A stretch of 8,447 nt of DNA from Methylococcaceae bacterium (GCA_005779525.1 SXIZ01000087.1:1-8447); one strand, 5' to 3'. Counted from the first letter of the stretch, positions 1 to 7,379 are shown. The notes: generated by a model not told the origin, from the letters alone. Numbers and translations: made by a program.

Positions 1-517
1 CATCGATGGAAATTTCTTTATCGTCTAAATCACCTTCGCGTAATTTTTTGCGCATTTTTTGGCGGGTGCTGCTTTCAGACTCTGACAGCATGCCCGCTTC
101 GGCAGACGGCAATAAGATGTCTAAAATCCGCTCTTCAGCGGCATCCAAGGCACGTTGTTGCACTTTTTGCATGGCTTCTTGGCGCATCATTTTGATCGCG
201 GTATCCATCAGGTCACGGATGATGGAATCTACATCACGCCCCACGTAGCCGACTTCGGTAAATTTGGTCGCTTCGATTTTAATAAACGGAGCATTCGCTA
301 AGCGTGCTAAGCGCCGGGCAATTTCAGTTTTACCTACGCCCGTGGGTCCAATCATTAAAATGTTTTTCGGCGTGATTTCCTCATGCATGCTACCTTCAAC
401 TTTGCTGCGCCGCCAGCGGTTACGCAGGGCAATCGCTACGGAACGCTTGGCATTGCTTTGACCGATAATATGTTTATCGAGTTCGTGGGTAATTTCTCTA
501 GGAGTCATTTGAGTCAT
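1..517 (-). CDS. hslU: ATP-dependent protease ATPase subunit HslU (ClpY), N-terminal part
   Basis: HslU is the cytoplasmic AAA+ unfoldase that feeds substrates into the HslV peptidase. The window holds its first 172 codons; the gene runs off the left edge, and E. coli HslU is about 443 residues. The protein begins MTQMTPREI and carries the family signature ELDKHIIGQ (residues 12-20). The Walker A motif GPTGVGKT is at 57-64 with Lys63, and the pore loop GYVG is at 90-93, at the same numbering as E. coli HslU. From about residue 110 the sequence enters the family-specific I domain. The start ATG at 517-515 lies one base after the hslV stop, with AGAGG about 10 bases upstream inside the hslV 3' end. 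A second in-frame ATG at 508-506 (MTPREI) is possible but less well placed. The spacing implies co-transcription and translational coupling with hslV. Identity is near certain; the Walker B, sensor and C-terminal HslV-docking parts cannot be seen. Confidence 0.97.
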   Translation of the reverse strand, partial: MTQMTPREITHELDKHIIGQSNAKRSVAIALRNRWRRSKVEGSMHEEITPKNILMIGPTGVGKTEIARRLARLANAPFIKIEATKFTEVGYVGRDVDSIIRDLMDTAIKMMRQEAMQKVQQRALDAAEERILDILLPSAEAGMLSESESSTRQKMRKKLREGDLDDKEISID

Positions 518-518
518 G

Positions 519-1073
519 TTAGCTAGCCTCTGACGGAGTGGCGTCGAGTTCTTCAATACGGAGATTATGGTTGGTATAAATACAAATATCGGCCGCAATA
601 GTTAACGATTTTTCCACAATTTCTCTGGCACTTAATTCAGTATTTTCTAACAAGGCACGCGCGGCAGATTGTGCAAATGCACCGCCTGAACCAATCGCAA
701 TTAAATCATGTTCTGGCTCAATCACATCACCCGTACCGGAAATTACAAAAGTCGCTTTGGCATCAGCAATAATGAGTAGGGCTTCCAGTTTGCGTAACGC
801 TCTATCGGTACGCCAGTCTTTCGCCATTTCTACGGCGGCGCGGGTTAAGTTGCCGCGGTGTTTTTCCAGTTTACCTTCAAAATGTTCAAATAGGGTAAAG
901 GCATCGGCAGTTGCACCTGCAAACCCTGCAATAACTTGATCGTGATAAAGTCTTCTGACTTTACGGGCATTGCCTTTCATCACGGTATTACCTAACGTGA
1001 CCTGACCGTCGCCGCCGATGACGACTTTCCCGCCGCAGCGCACTGATAAAATGGTTGTACCTCTGAAACTCAC
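519..1073 (-). CDS. hslV: ATP-dependent protease peptidase subunit HslV (ClpQ)
   Basis: HslV is the threonine peptidase of the HslVU protease, a proteasome beta-like double hexamer capped by HslU. The 184-residue product begins (M)SFRG followed by Thr6-Thr7-Ile8. Removal of the first five residues would expose Thr6 as the catalytic N-terminal threonine. Mature-numbered active-site residues are all in place: Thr1, Asp17 (GGDG), Lys33 (NARKVRR region) and Ser124 (IGSGG). Length and sequence are typical throughout. The start is GTG at 1073-1071. No in-frame start lies just upstream, and AGGA sits 8 bases before it. E. coli HslV has only the initiator Met before Thr1; the five-residue leader ending in Gly resembles other gammaproteobacterial forms as I recall them. 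It is followed directly by hslU and preceded by a sigma-32-like promoter, which fits a heat-shock operon. Confidence 0.97.
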   Translation of the reverse strand: MSFRGTTILSVRCGGKVVIGGDGQVTLGNTVMKGNARKVRRLYHDQVIAGFAGATADAFTLFEHFEGKLEKHRGNLTRAAVEMAKDWRTDRALRKLEALLIIADAKATFVISGTGDVIEPEHDLIAIGSGGAFAQSAARALLENTELSAREIVEKSLTIAADICIYTNHNLRIEELDATPSEAS

Positions 1074-1132
1074 TGTATATGTCCTAGGTTTGTCATGAAT
1101 AAAACACCTTAATTTTACATGTTCTACACGGG

Positions 1133-1159
1133 ATTGGGGGAAAAGATTGCGGGAGCAAG
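1133..1159 (-). promoter_or_regulatory. sigma-32-like heat-shock promoter of hslVU
   Basis: Reading the minus strand, CTTGCT (1159-1154) is followed by 14 bases and then CCCCAATCC (1139-1131). The known sigma-32 consensus is CTTGAA, 13-15 bases, CCCCATnT. The core CTTG and CCCCA match and the spacing is right. The -35 begins just after the stop codon of the upstream kinase gene. The predicted start near 1125 leaves a leader of about 50 bases before hslV. hslVU is a classical RpoH regulon member, which supports the reading, but the second half of each box is imperfect. Confidence 0.6.
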
Positions 1160-1160
1160 T

Positions 1161-2690
1161 TTATTCCAGCCAGACTTTATAGCGTTTGGCATGATCGCCA
1201 AACTCAAACAATATTTGTGGCTGTAGCCCCTGGGTTCGCAATCGCTGCATAATTTCGGACAGGCTCGCTGTCTGACTCTGTTCAAGCTTTTCTATGACAT
1301 CCGGCGGGATAATTTGTTCCAATTGCAAGACTGCAGCACTGGGTAAAGTGACATTCACACGGGGTTCGCCATTTTCGGTCACCAAGACTTGTAATCTTCT
1401 GGCGAGTCCAGCAAAGTCTGGAGCTTGGGCTTGAATGACAGGTAACTCCAGTTGTTGCGCTCGTTCCACTAAGGTGGGGTTTATCGTGTCCAGTAAATTT
1501 GCCCACCAATCCACGGGCGTTTTTAACACCTCGAGCTGCAGCAGCAGTCCTTGAAAGGCGCGCATTAACCACAGCAATTCCGCAGGACCTGCAGCACGAA
1601 ACCACCAGCGGTCTTCGCCGAGTAATTGCTTAATATCAGGTTCCAAGTGCCATTCGGCGGGAATAAATACCCCATCACTATTAAATGGGCGCAACAATAT
1701 CTGGCAGAGTGCGGGTAAGCTGGCCAGAATAAATTGCAGTTTATCGGCGGCAAAGCCTAGAGCCACTAAGCAGTCCAGTGGGCTGACGGCTTGATGTTTA
1801 CGGCAGGCGATAATCAGTTTGAGTAAAGCGAGTCGCTGTGTGCTGGAAATACTGAGGGTGCAGCCAAAATCTAATAAGTGCACGGTAATTTTCCCGGAAG
1901 CGCAGCGTTCGAATAAATAATTACCGGGGTGCGGATCGGCGTGAACTTCACCGGCATTAAACAGACTGCAAAAAAAGGTTTGCAATAATATTTCGGTAAC
2001 ACGTTTACGTTCGGCAAAGCTCCAGTGGCGAACGTCAGTCAACATCACGCCGTTGGCACGACTTTGGACTAGCACTTGTTCTCGAGACCACGCCGCATAA
2101 ATTTTGGGAACACATAAACCTTCAACCTGCACCTGCTGCCGAAAGGACTCTTGGCGTTGCGCTTCGGAGCGATAATCGAGTTCGCGTTGCATATTACTGT
2201 GCAAGGCCAATTTATAGGCACGTAAATCGAATCCCCATTGTTGCACGGGCCCGACCTCAGGCATTAGTCCTGCCAATGCCAGCTCAGCAGCGACTAAATT
2301 GGCAATATCAGGGTAACGAATTTTGATCGCTACCGGAGTACCATCCAGTAATTCTGCAAAATGGACTTGCCCTAAAGAAGCCGCGTGTGCGGCAGGTTGG
2401 AGATTTTTAAAGCTGCTGTGCACGGGGGCACCCAAAGCAGACGAGAGTAGCGGTAAGATTTGCTCAAGTGGAAGTGCGGGAATGTTATTTAATAAAGGTT
2501 GTAAGGGGTTGTCAGGATCAACGCCTGCCAATAGCTGACCGACTTTCATGCTGATACCGCGAGCATCTGCCAGTAATCTTCCCAAAGCGTGTTTCGCTAA
2601 CACGCGTTCGTTTTCAGAGCGTGATTGCTGTATACGTCGGGTGGCGACCCCTATGTGGAATAATTGCGTAGCACGTTTAAAAATAGACAT
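1161..2690 (-). CDS. ABC1/AarF/UbiB-family atypical kinase-like protein
   Basis: The 509-residue product belongs to the ABC1 (UbiB/COQ8/ADCK) family of atypical protein-kinase-like ATPases, whose best-known members support ubiquinone biosynthesis. The signature elements occur in order. The KxGQ motif (KVGQ) is at 49-52 and the Ala-rich nucleotide loop AAHAASLGQVH starts near 100. The VAIK lysine is at 123 and the ExD motif (Glu170, Asp172) follows. The catalytic HADPHPGN is at 250-257 and DFG at 274-276. All key residues are present, so ATP binding is expected. Unlike E. coli UbiB, the C-terminus shows no paired transmembrane helices; it ends in a soluble-looking region rich in Leu, Gln and Glu. 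I therefore do not call it ubiB. The start chosen is ATG at 2690. An upstream in-frame TTG at 2711 would add seven residues but lies only about 11 bases from the predicted transcription start. No strong ribosome-binding site is seen for either. hslV follows 87 bases downstream in the same direction. Confidence 0.88.
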   Translation of the reverse strand: MSIFKRATQLFHIGVATRRIQQSRSENERVLAKHALGRLLADARGISMKVGQLLAGVDPDNPLQPLLNNIPALPLEQILPLLSSALGAPVHSSFKNLQPAAHAASLGQVHFAELLDGTPVAIKIRYPDIANLVAAELALAGLMPEVGPVQQWGFDLRAYKLALHSNMQRELDYRSEAQRQESFRQQVQVEGLCVPKIYAAWSREQVLVQSRANGVMLTDVRHWSFAERKRVTEILLQTFFCSLFNAGEVHADPHPGNYLFERCASGKITVHLLDFGCTLSISSTQRLALLKLIIACRKHQAVSPLDCLVALGFAADKLQFILASLPALCQILLRPFNSDGVFIPAEWHLEPDIKQLLGEDRWWFRAAGPAELLWLMRAFQGLLLQLEVLKTPVDWWANLLDTINPTLVERAQQLELPVIQAQAPDFAGLARRLQVLVTENGEPRVNVTLPSAAVLQLEQIIPPDVIEKLEQSQTASLSEIMQRLRTQGLQPQILFEFGDHAKRYKVWLE

Positions 2691-2728
2691 GATGCTAGAC
2701 GTAAATTGCAACGATAGTGTAGCGTATG

Positions 2729-2756
2729 ATTATAGTGCTTAACTGTAAGACGTCTA
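2729..2756 (-). promoter_or_regulatory. sigma-70 promoter for the ABC1 kinase gene
   Basis: On the minus strand a perfect -10 box TATAAT (2734-2729) is preceded at 16 bases by TAGACG (2756-2751), which matches four of six -35 positions. Transcription would start near 2722, about 32 bases before the ATG at 2690. This favours that ATG over the TTG at 2711. Confidence 0.6.
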
Positions 2757-2790
2757 TCGGTCACACAAAAATTAAACTTTCACGCGCTTG

Positions 2791-2819
2791 TTGCTTAACG
2801 CCTGCGGCTGATCTATGCT
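2791..2819 (+). promoter_or_regulatory. sigma-70 promoter for the lipoprotein gene
   Basis: TTGCTT (2791-2796), a 17-base spacer and TATGCT (2814-2819) form a moderate sigma-70 promoter. The start would be near 2826, about 34 bases before the lipoprotein ATG. It is divergent from, and about 35 bases away from, the promoter of the kinase gene. Confidence 0.45.
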
Positions 2820-2859
2820 TTTAGCCTTGCAAAACCTTCAGTGTCCAACGAGGTGAATT

Positions 2860-3378
2860 ATGCGATGCATAAAACAACTATTTTTTCTCAGCAGTGTCAG
2901 TGCGGTGTTGATGTCCTGCGTGAGCTTACCCAATGCCCCGGGTGTGTTAGTGTTACCGGGATCGAACAAAAATTTTGAGCAGTTTAGGGCAGATGATTTT
3001 AATTGTCGACAATATGCTTATGGACAGGTGGGCGGGGAGATCCCAACTCAAGTAGCCAATTCAAATACCTTGGCAACCGCTGCGGTGGGTTCGGCGGTAG
3101 GTGCAGCTGCTGGTGCCGCGATTGGGGGTGGACCAGGTGCTGCTATTGGCGCTGGGAGCGGTTTAGCCGTTGGCGGAGCGGCGGGTTATGCGGGCTCAGG
3201 CAATGTCTATTATGAAACCCAGCAACGCTATGATTGGGCCTATATCCAGTGTATGTATGCACAAGGTCATCGGGTACCCGTTTCTGGACAAATCACTAAT
3301 GAACCCAAACTACCTGCGACAAATTCACAGATTCCGCCGCCGCCCCCAGGGAATCCACCACCGCCACCACCTCGCTAG
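2860..3378 (+). CDS. glycine-zipper lipoprotein with proline-rich tail
   Basis: This is a 172-residue predicted lipoprotein of unknown function. The signal peptide (residues 1-19) ends in a lipobox LMSC with Cys20 as the lipidated residue. Val21 at position +2 does not suggest inner-membrane retention, so an outer-membrane location is likely. Residues 72-112 form a glycine zipper in which nine glycines (77, 81, 85, 89, 93, 97, 101, 105, 109) fall exactly every fourth residue, the pattern of packed membrane helices. Two cysteines flank the zipper, Cys49 (DFNCRQYA) and Cys131 (YIQCMYAQG), in conserved-looking segments; a disulfide is possible. The tail is PPPPPGNPPPPPPR. A good ribosome-binding site, GAGGTG (2850-2855), precedes the ATG. 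Family resemblance is to the YMGG/Rick_17kDa-type glycine-zipper proteins; the actual role is not known. DUF486 follows 12 bases later. Confidence 0.85.
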   Translation: MRCIKQLFFLSSVSAVLMSCVSLPNAPGVLVLPGSNKNFEQFRADDFNCRQYAYGQVGGEIPTQVANSNTLATAAVGSAVGAAAGAAIGGGPGAAIGAGSGLAVGGAAGYAGSGNVYYETQQRYDWAYIQCMYAQGHRVPVSGQITNEPKLPATNSQIPPPPPGNPPPPPPR

Positions 3379-3390
3379 CGTGATCTGAGT

Positions 3391-3747
3391 ATGTCAGTAC
3401 ACAATCCCATTTGGACCAGTATTTCTTTATTGCTGTGTAGCAATGTTTTTATGACCTTTGCATGGTATGGTCATTTGAAGGCGTTGGGAAATCGCCCGTG
3501 GATTATTGCCGCATTAGTCAGTTGGGGGATTGCACTATTTGAATACTTGTTACAGGTGCCAGCTAATCGTATCGGTTATAGTGTTTTCAGTGTGGGGCAG
3601 TTGAAAATAATGCAGGAAGTCATTGGCTTGGCTGTGTTTGTGCCGTTTTCGGTCGTGTATTTGCGCGAACCCCTAAAATTAGATTATCTATGGGCAGGGC
3701 TGTGTCTTTTGGGTGCCGTCTATTTTATGTTCCGAGAAAAGTTTTAA
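3391..3747 (+). CDS. DUF486/DMT-type small inner-membrane protein
   Basis: The 118-residue protein matches the DUF486 family (PF04342) within the drug/metabolite transporter superfamily. It has four predicted membrane helices, near residues 7-25, 36-53, 73-91 and 98-114. Recognisable family features are MTFAWYGHLK (21-30), SWGIALFEY (44-52), VPANRIG (56-62) and QLKIMQEVI (70-78). Like other four-helix DMT proteins (EmrE scale), it would have to work as a dimer if it is a transporter; no substrate is known. It starts 12 bases after the lipoprotein stop with only a weak ribosome-binding site (TGAG). That suggests translation coupled to the lipoprotein gene and a shared transcript. Family assignment is confident; function is unknown. 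Confidence 0.9.
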   Translation: MSVHNPIWTSISLLLCSNVFMTFAWYGHLKALGNRPWIIAALVSWGIALFEYLLQVPANRIGYSVFSVGQLKIMQEVIGLAVFVPFSVVYLREPLKLDYLWAGLCLLGAVYFMFREKF

Positions 3748-3771
3748 CTAATATCCCTATGATTTTCGCGG

Positions 3772-3800
3772 TTAACAATCTCCGGGTTCTCTGCTAAACT
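3772..3800 (+). promoter_or_regulatory. sigma-70 promoter of map-glnD
   Basis: TTAACA (3772-3777), one mismatch from the -35 consensus, is followed after exactly 17 bases by TAAACT (3795-3800), which matches four of six -10 positions. The predicted start lies near 3807. This makes the in-frame TTG at 3809 an unlikely start codon and leaves a leader of about 70 bases before the map ATG at 3878. Confidence 0.55.
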
Positions 3801-3801
3801 T

Positions 3802-3814
3802 CGCCAATTTGGCG
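3802..3814. repeat. 13-base palindrome at the predicted map transcription start
   Basis: CGCCAA (3802-3807), one T, then TTGGCG (3809-3814) form a perfect inverted repeat immediately after the -10 box and across the predicted start point. That position is typical of a repressor operator. The palindrome itself is seen; binding by a regulator is inference, and I do not recognise the protein it would fit. Confidence 0.4.
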
Positions 3815-3877
3815 TTGGATAAGATTGATTTTTTATCTGGCATGGATCATCTCTCAGGTAGTGTAAGCAAAAATTTA

Positions 3878-4642
3878 ATGAGCATTATTATCAAAACAGC
3901 GGCTGAAATCGAAAAAATGCGCGTAGCAGGCAAATTAACTGCCGAAGTGCTCGAAATGATTGCCGAGTATGTTGTACCTGGAGTGACTACCAACGAATTA
4001 AATCAAATTTGTCATGATTATATTGTCGATGTCCAAAAGGCGATTCCGGCGCCGTTAAATTATCGGGGGTTTCCAAAATCCATTTGCACCTCAGTGAATC
4101 AGCAAGTGTGTCATGGCATTCCTAGCGATAAAAAGCTTAAAGCCGGGGATATTGTCAATGTCGATATTACCGTGATTAAAGATGGCTATCATGGCGATTC
4201 CAGCAAAATGTTTGCCGTAGGCACCGTCAGTCAATATGCGCAGCGTTTAATGAGCGTCACCCGCGAAGCGATGTTTCTCGGCATTGAACAGGTGAAACCT
4301 GGGTGTACTTTAGGGGATATCGGGCATGCGATCCAAACCCATGCGGAAAATAATCGGTATTCTGTCGTGCAGGAATATTGTGGTCACGGTATTGGCAAAA
4401 GCTTTCATGAGGACCCGCAGGTATTGCATTATGGTAAACCTAACACTGGCGTTCGCTTAGAAGCTGGAATGATTATTACCATAGAACCGATGTTAAACAT
4501 GGGAAAACGGCATGTCAAAGTCTTAGGTGATGCTTGGACGGTGATTACCAAAGATCGTAGTTTGTCTGCGCAGTGGGAACACACCGTGTTAGTCACGCCA
4601 ACAGGATATGACATACTGACTTTACGGCAAGAAGAGCTGTGA
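3878..4642 (+). CDS. map: type I methionine aminopeptidase
   Basis: Map is a cytosolic dinuclear metallopeptidase that removes the initiator Met from nascent proteins when the second residue is small. The 254-residue product opens MSIIIKTAAEIEKMRVAG, aligning from the first residue with E. coli Map. The metal ligands are Asp96, Asp107, His170, Glu203 and Glu234; the catalytic His79 (VCHG) and His177 (FHEDPQ) are also present. Apart from one deleted residue, the numbering matches E. coli (Asp97, Asp108, His171, Glu204, Glu235). The ATG at 3878 is chosen for this alignment. In-frame ATG 3842 and TTG 3809 would add 12 or 23 residues without family similarity. No start has a strong ribosome-binding site. 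The stop TGA overlaps the glnD start as GTGA, so the two genes form one operon with coupled translation. Confidence 0.95.
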   Translation: MSIIIKTAAEIEKMRVAGKLTAEVLEMIAEYVVPGVTTNELNQICHDYIVDVQKAIPAPLNYRGFPKSICTSVNQQVCHGIPSDKKLKAGDIVNVDITVIKDGYHGDSSKMFAVGTVSQYAQRLMSVTREAMFLGIEQVKPGCTLGDIGHAIQTHAENNRYSVVQEYCGHGIGKSFHEDPQVLHYGKPNTGVRLEAGMIITIEPMLNMGKRHVKVLGDAWTVITKDRSLSAQWEHTVLVTPTGYDILTLRQEEL

Positions 4643-7299
4643 GTCGTCCGCGCCCATCGCTGCTTGAGCGGCAAAATATTCTGGCATTGTTTGCGCAACC
4701 CCAGCCGATACCTTTATTTAAGCAATTGTTAAAGGATGAACAAGCGTATCTCAAAAAGCAATTTAATCCGCTGTTTTCAGTCAATAGTCTGTTGACGCAA
4801 AAATCCGACATTATTGACGCAGTCTTACAATCCAGCTGGCAGCATTTTTTGGGCGATGCCGCGCAACGCTTTTGTTTATTGGCGGTAGGTGGCTATGGTC
4901 GCCGGGAATTATTTCCACATTCAGATATCGATATTGTAGTGTTATTGGCCACGGATAACGATCGTAACGTGTATCAACAGCCGTTAACCGATTTTAGTAC
5001 CTTTTTGTGGGATATAGGGTTAAAGCCTGGCCAAAGTGTGCGCTCCTTGGCGGAGTGCATTCATGCGGCGGAAGAAGATCAAACGGTGATGACCAGTTTG
5101 TTAGAATTGCGTTTGATTTACGGCAATGCTGAATTATTCCAAGCCATTGCGAGTGCGACCCAAGCGCAAAATATGTGGGCGGCAGATTTGTTTTTTAATG
5201 CCAAAATGGAAGAGCAGCGGCAACGTTATTGTAAGTTTCATGATACCGCCTACAATCTGGAGCCCAATATTAAAGAAGGCCCGGGAGGGTTGCGCGATTT
5301 ACAGGTCATCACCTGGGTGTTTAAACGCTACTATCCCAAAGAGAGTCTTCGGGAATTAATTAAATATGGCTTTCTTTCGCAAGAAGAATATCTCGAGCTG
5401 GTAGCTGCCCGTGAAATTATCTGGCGGATTCGTTTTGCACTGCACTTATTGACTGGGCGTTGTGAAGATCGCTTGTTATTTGATCATCAGCGCGAATTAG
5501 CGCAGCAGTTCGGCTTTGGCTTGGCGCAAAATGGCAATGCCGATGTTGAACAATTTATGCAGTTTTATTTCCGCACGGTGGTGGGCTTAGAACGACTCAA
5601 TGAAATGTTGTTACAACTATTTCAAGAGCGCTTTACCCTGACACATCAGAACAAAAATGTCATGATCAGCTCGGATTTTGATGCCTACAATGGATTTTTA
5701 GAAGCACGCTCGCCCGAAGTGTTTGAAGATCATCCAATGGCATTGTTGGAAATTTTTTTATTACTCCAGCAGCATCCCTCACTAAAAGGGATACGCGCGA
5801 CTACTATTCGCTTAATTCGGCAAAACTTACATCGCATTGATGATGGCTTTAGAGTCAATCCGGTCGCTAATCGCTTATTTATTGAAATTCTGCGCCAACC
5901 GCGCGGAATTACTCACGAACTCAAACGTATGAACCGTTATGGGGTGTTGGCGGCCTACCTACCGAGCTTTGAAAATATCGTCGCGCGTATGCAATATGAT
6001 TTATTTCATATCTACACGGTGGATGAGCATACCTTGTTTGTGGTGCGTAATTTGCGACGCTTCTCGCTGCCTAAGCATGATAGTGAAATGCCATTTTGTA
6101 ATGCGATCTTCTTATTGATTGCGCGTCCGCATATTTTGTATATCGCGGCATTATTTCACGATATCGCCAAAGGTAAGGGTGGCGATCATTCGGTGATTGG
6201 TGAAAATATCGCGCGCGATTTTTGTGTGCAACACAATATTACTCCGCACGATACTAAATTGATTACTTGGCTAGTGCGTAATCATTTGGTGATGTCGATG
6301 ACTGCGCAGCGCAAAGATATCAGTGATGCCGATGTAATACACCAGTTTGCCTTGCAAGTGGGCAGTGTGGAATATTTAAATTATTTATATTTGCTGACCG
6401 TAGCAGATATCCGCGCAACCAATCCAGAACTTTGGAATTCCTGGAAAGACACGCTGTTAAAAGAACTCTATATGGCGACGCAGCAAGCATTGCGTCGGGG
6501 ATTGGAAAATCCGATTGCGGTTTCGGAGCGCTTACAGGAAAACATGCAAGAAGCGCAACAAGAACTGCTGAATCTAGGGATCTCGGTCAGCAGTATCGAA
6601 AAGTCTTGGCGGCATATGAGTGATGATTATTTTCTGCGCTATTCCGCAGATGAAATCGCATGGCATACCATAGCCATTGCTGCTTCGCGCGAAGATGAAT
6701 TGCCTTTGGTACTGCTGCGCCCACAAACGCAACGGGGTAGTGCGGAAGTTTTTATTTATTGCCGCAATGAGGCCAATATTTTTTCCCTCAGCACCGCGAC
6801 CTTAGGGCAATTGGGTTTAACGATACTCGATGCGCGGATTATCACTACTCATGACAGTTATGTGTTGAATAGTTTTCAAATTTTGGAGCAGAGTGGCGAA
6901 GCGATTAAAGACTTGTTCCGTGAAGTCCATATCTGCCGGGCATTGCGCCAAAATTTAATGCAAAAAACCATCAAGCAAGAACGTAATATTCATGGGCGTC
7001 GTTCGCGCCAGGCCCAACATTTTCCGATACCCACCAAAATTAGTTTTCATGAAGATGCGATCAATCAGCGCATCATACTGGAATTGATTACCACCGATTG
7101 CGCGGGATTATTGTCGACATTGGGGCAGGTGTTTACGCTGTTTCATTTAGAATTGCATAGCGCGAAGATTACGACGATCGGAAGTCGGGCGGAAGATATG
7201 TTTTATCTGACTGCGGATGAATCTTTATCGATTTCAGATCATTACACGCAAGCAAAAATCAGAGAAGAGATTATTCGCCGTTTGGAGTTGTTGCGTTAA
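4639..7299 (+). CDS. glnD: bifunctional PII uridylyltransferase/uridylyl-removing enzyme
   Basis: GlnD is the cytosolic nitrogen sensor. At low glutamine it uridylylates PII proteins (GlnB/GlnK); at high glutamine it removes UMP, so steering glutamine synthetase and NtrBC. The 886-residue length is close to E. coli's 890. Domains in order are as follows. The nucleotidyltransferase has GGYGRREL from 84 and the metal-binding SDID at 95-98 (Asp96, Asp98). A helical linker contains GPGGLRDLQ. The HD hydrolase domain has an upstream His464 (DEHT) and the HD pair His507-Asp508 in FHDIAKGKGGDHS. Two C-terminal ACT domains lie near 699-775 and 812-884 and bind glutamine. No truncation or frameshift is visible. 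The start is GTG at 4639, overlapping the map stop by four bases, with AAGAAGAG just upstream inside map. map-glnD adjacency is usual in gammaproteobacteria, but dapD, its common next neighbour, is absent here. Confidence 0.97.
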   Translation: MSRPRPSLLERQNILALFAQPQPIPLFKQLLKDEQAYLKKQFNPLFSVNSLLTQKSDIIDAVLQSSWQHFLGDAAQRFCLLAVGGYGRRELFPHSDIDIVVLLATDNDRNVYQQPLTDFSTFLWDIGLKPGQSVRSLAECIHAAEEDQTVMTSLLELRLIYGNAELFQAIASATQAQNMWAADLFFNAKMEEQRQRYCKFHDTAYNLEPNIKEGPGGLRDLQVITWVFKRYYPKESLRELIKYGFLSQEEYLELVAAREIIWRIRFALHLLTGRCEDRLLFDHQRELAQQFGFGLAQNGNADVEQFMQFYFRTVVGLERLNEMLLQLFQERFTLTHQNKNVMISSDFDAYNGFLEARSPEVFEDHPMALLEIFLLLQQHPSLKGIRATTIRLIRQNLHRIDDGFRVNPVANRLFIEILRQPRGITHELKRMNRYGVLAAYLPSFENIVARMQYDLFHIYTVDEHTLFVVRNLRRFSLPKHDSEMPFCNAIFLLIARPHILYIAALFHDIAKGKGGDHSVIGENIARDFCVQHNITPHDTKLITWLVRNHLVMSMTAQRKDISDADVIHQFALQVGSVEYLNYLYLLTVADIRATNPELWNSWKDTLLKELYMATQQALRRGLENPIAVSERLQENMQEAQQELLNLGISVSSIEKSWRHMSDDYFLRYSADEIAWHTIAIAASREDELPLVLLRPQTQRGSAEVFIYCRNEANIFSLSTATLGQLGLTILDARIITTHDSYVLNSFQILEQSGEAIKDLFREVHICRALRQNLMQKTIKQERNIHGRRSRQAQHFPIPTKISFHEDAINQRIILELITTDCAGLLSTLGQVFTLFHLELHSAKITTIGSRAEDMFYLTADESLSISDHYTQAKIREEIIRRLELLR

Positions 7300-7360
7300 A
7301 TGGTTAGGCTCCAAGGGGCTTAGCGTTTGCTGCTTGCGCTAATTGATGCTGCTGGTGATT

Positions 7361-7379
7361 ATGCTGGGGCCCGCATTTT
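7361..7379 (+). terminator. possible weak terminator after glnD
   Basis: ATGC (7361-7364) pairs with GCAT (7373-7376) around a bulged T and a GG/CC pair with a three-base loop, followed by TTT. It lies about 60 bases after the glnD stop. The stem is short and the T tract only four bases (7376-7379), so this is a tentative call. Confidence 0.25.

Noticed and set aside
1282..1753. Minus-strand frames of 62 and 107 codons inside the kinase gene.
   Set aside because: They are out-of-frame shadows of the ABC1 coding sequence, with no recognisable motifs.
3809..3877. Longer map starts at TTG 3809 or ATG 3842.
   Set aside because: TTG 3809 lies essentially at the predicted transcription start. The extra residues of both have no counterpart in Map proteins, and ATG 3878 aligns with the E. 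coli N-terminus.
4429..4811. Minus-strand frames of 72 and 89 codons across the map-glnD junction.
   Set aside because: Antisense to strongly conserved coding sequence and without recognisable protein features.
7320..7342. TTAGCG/CGCTAA stem with an 11-base loop just after glnD as a terminator.
   Set aside because: Only six pairs and no T tract follows.
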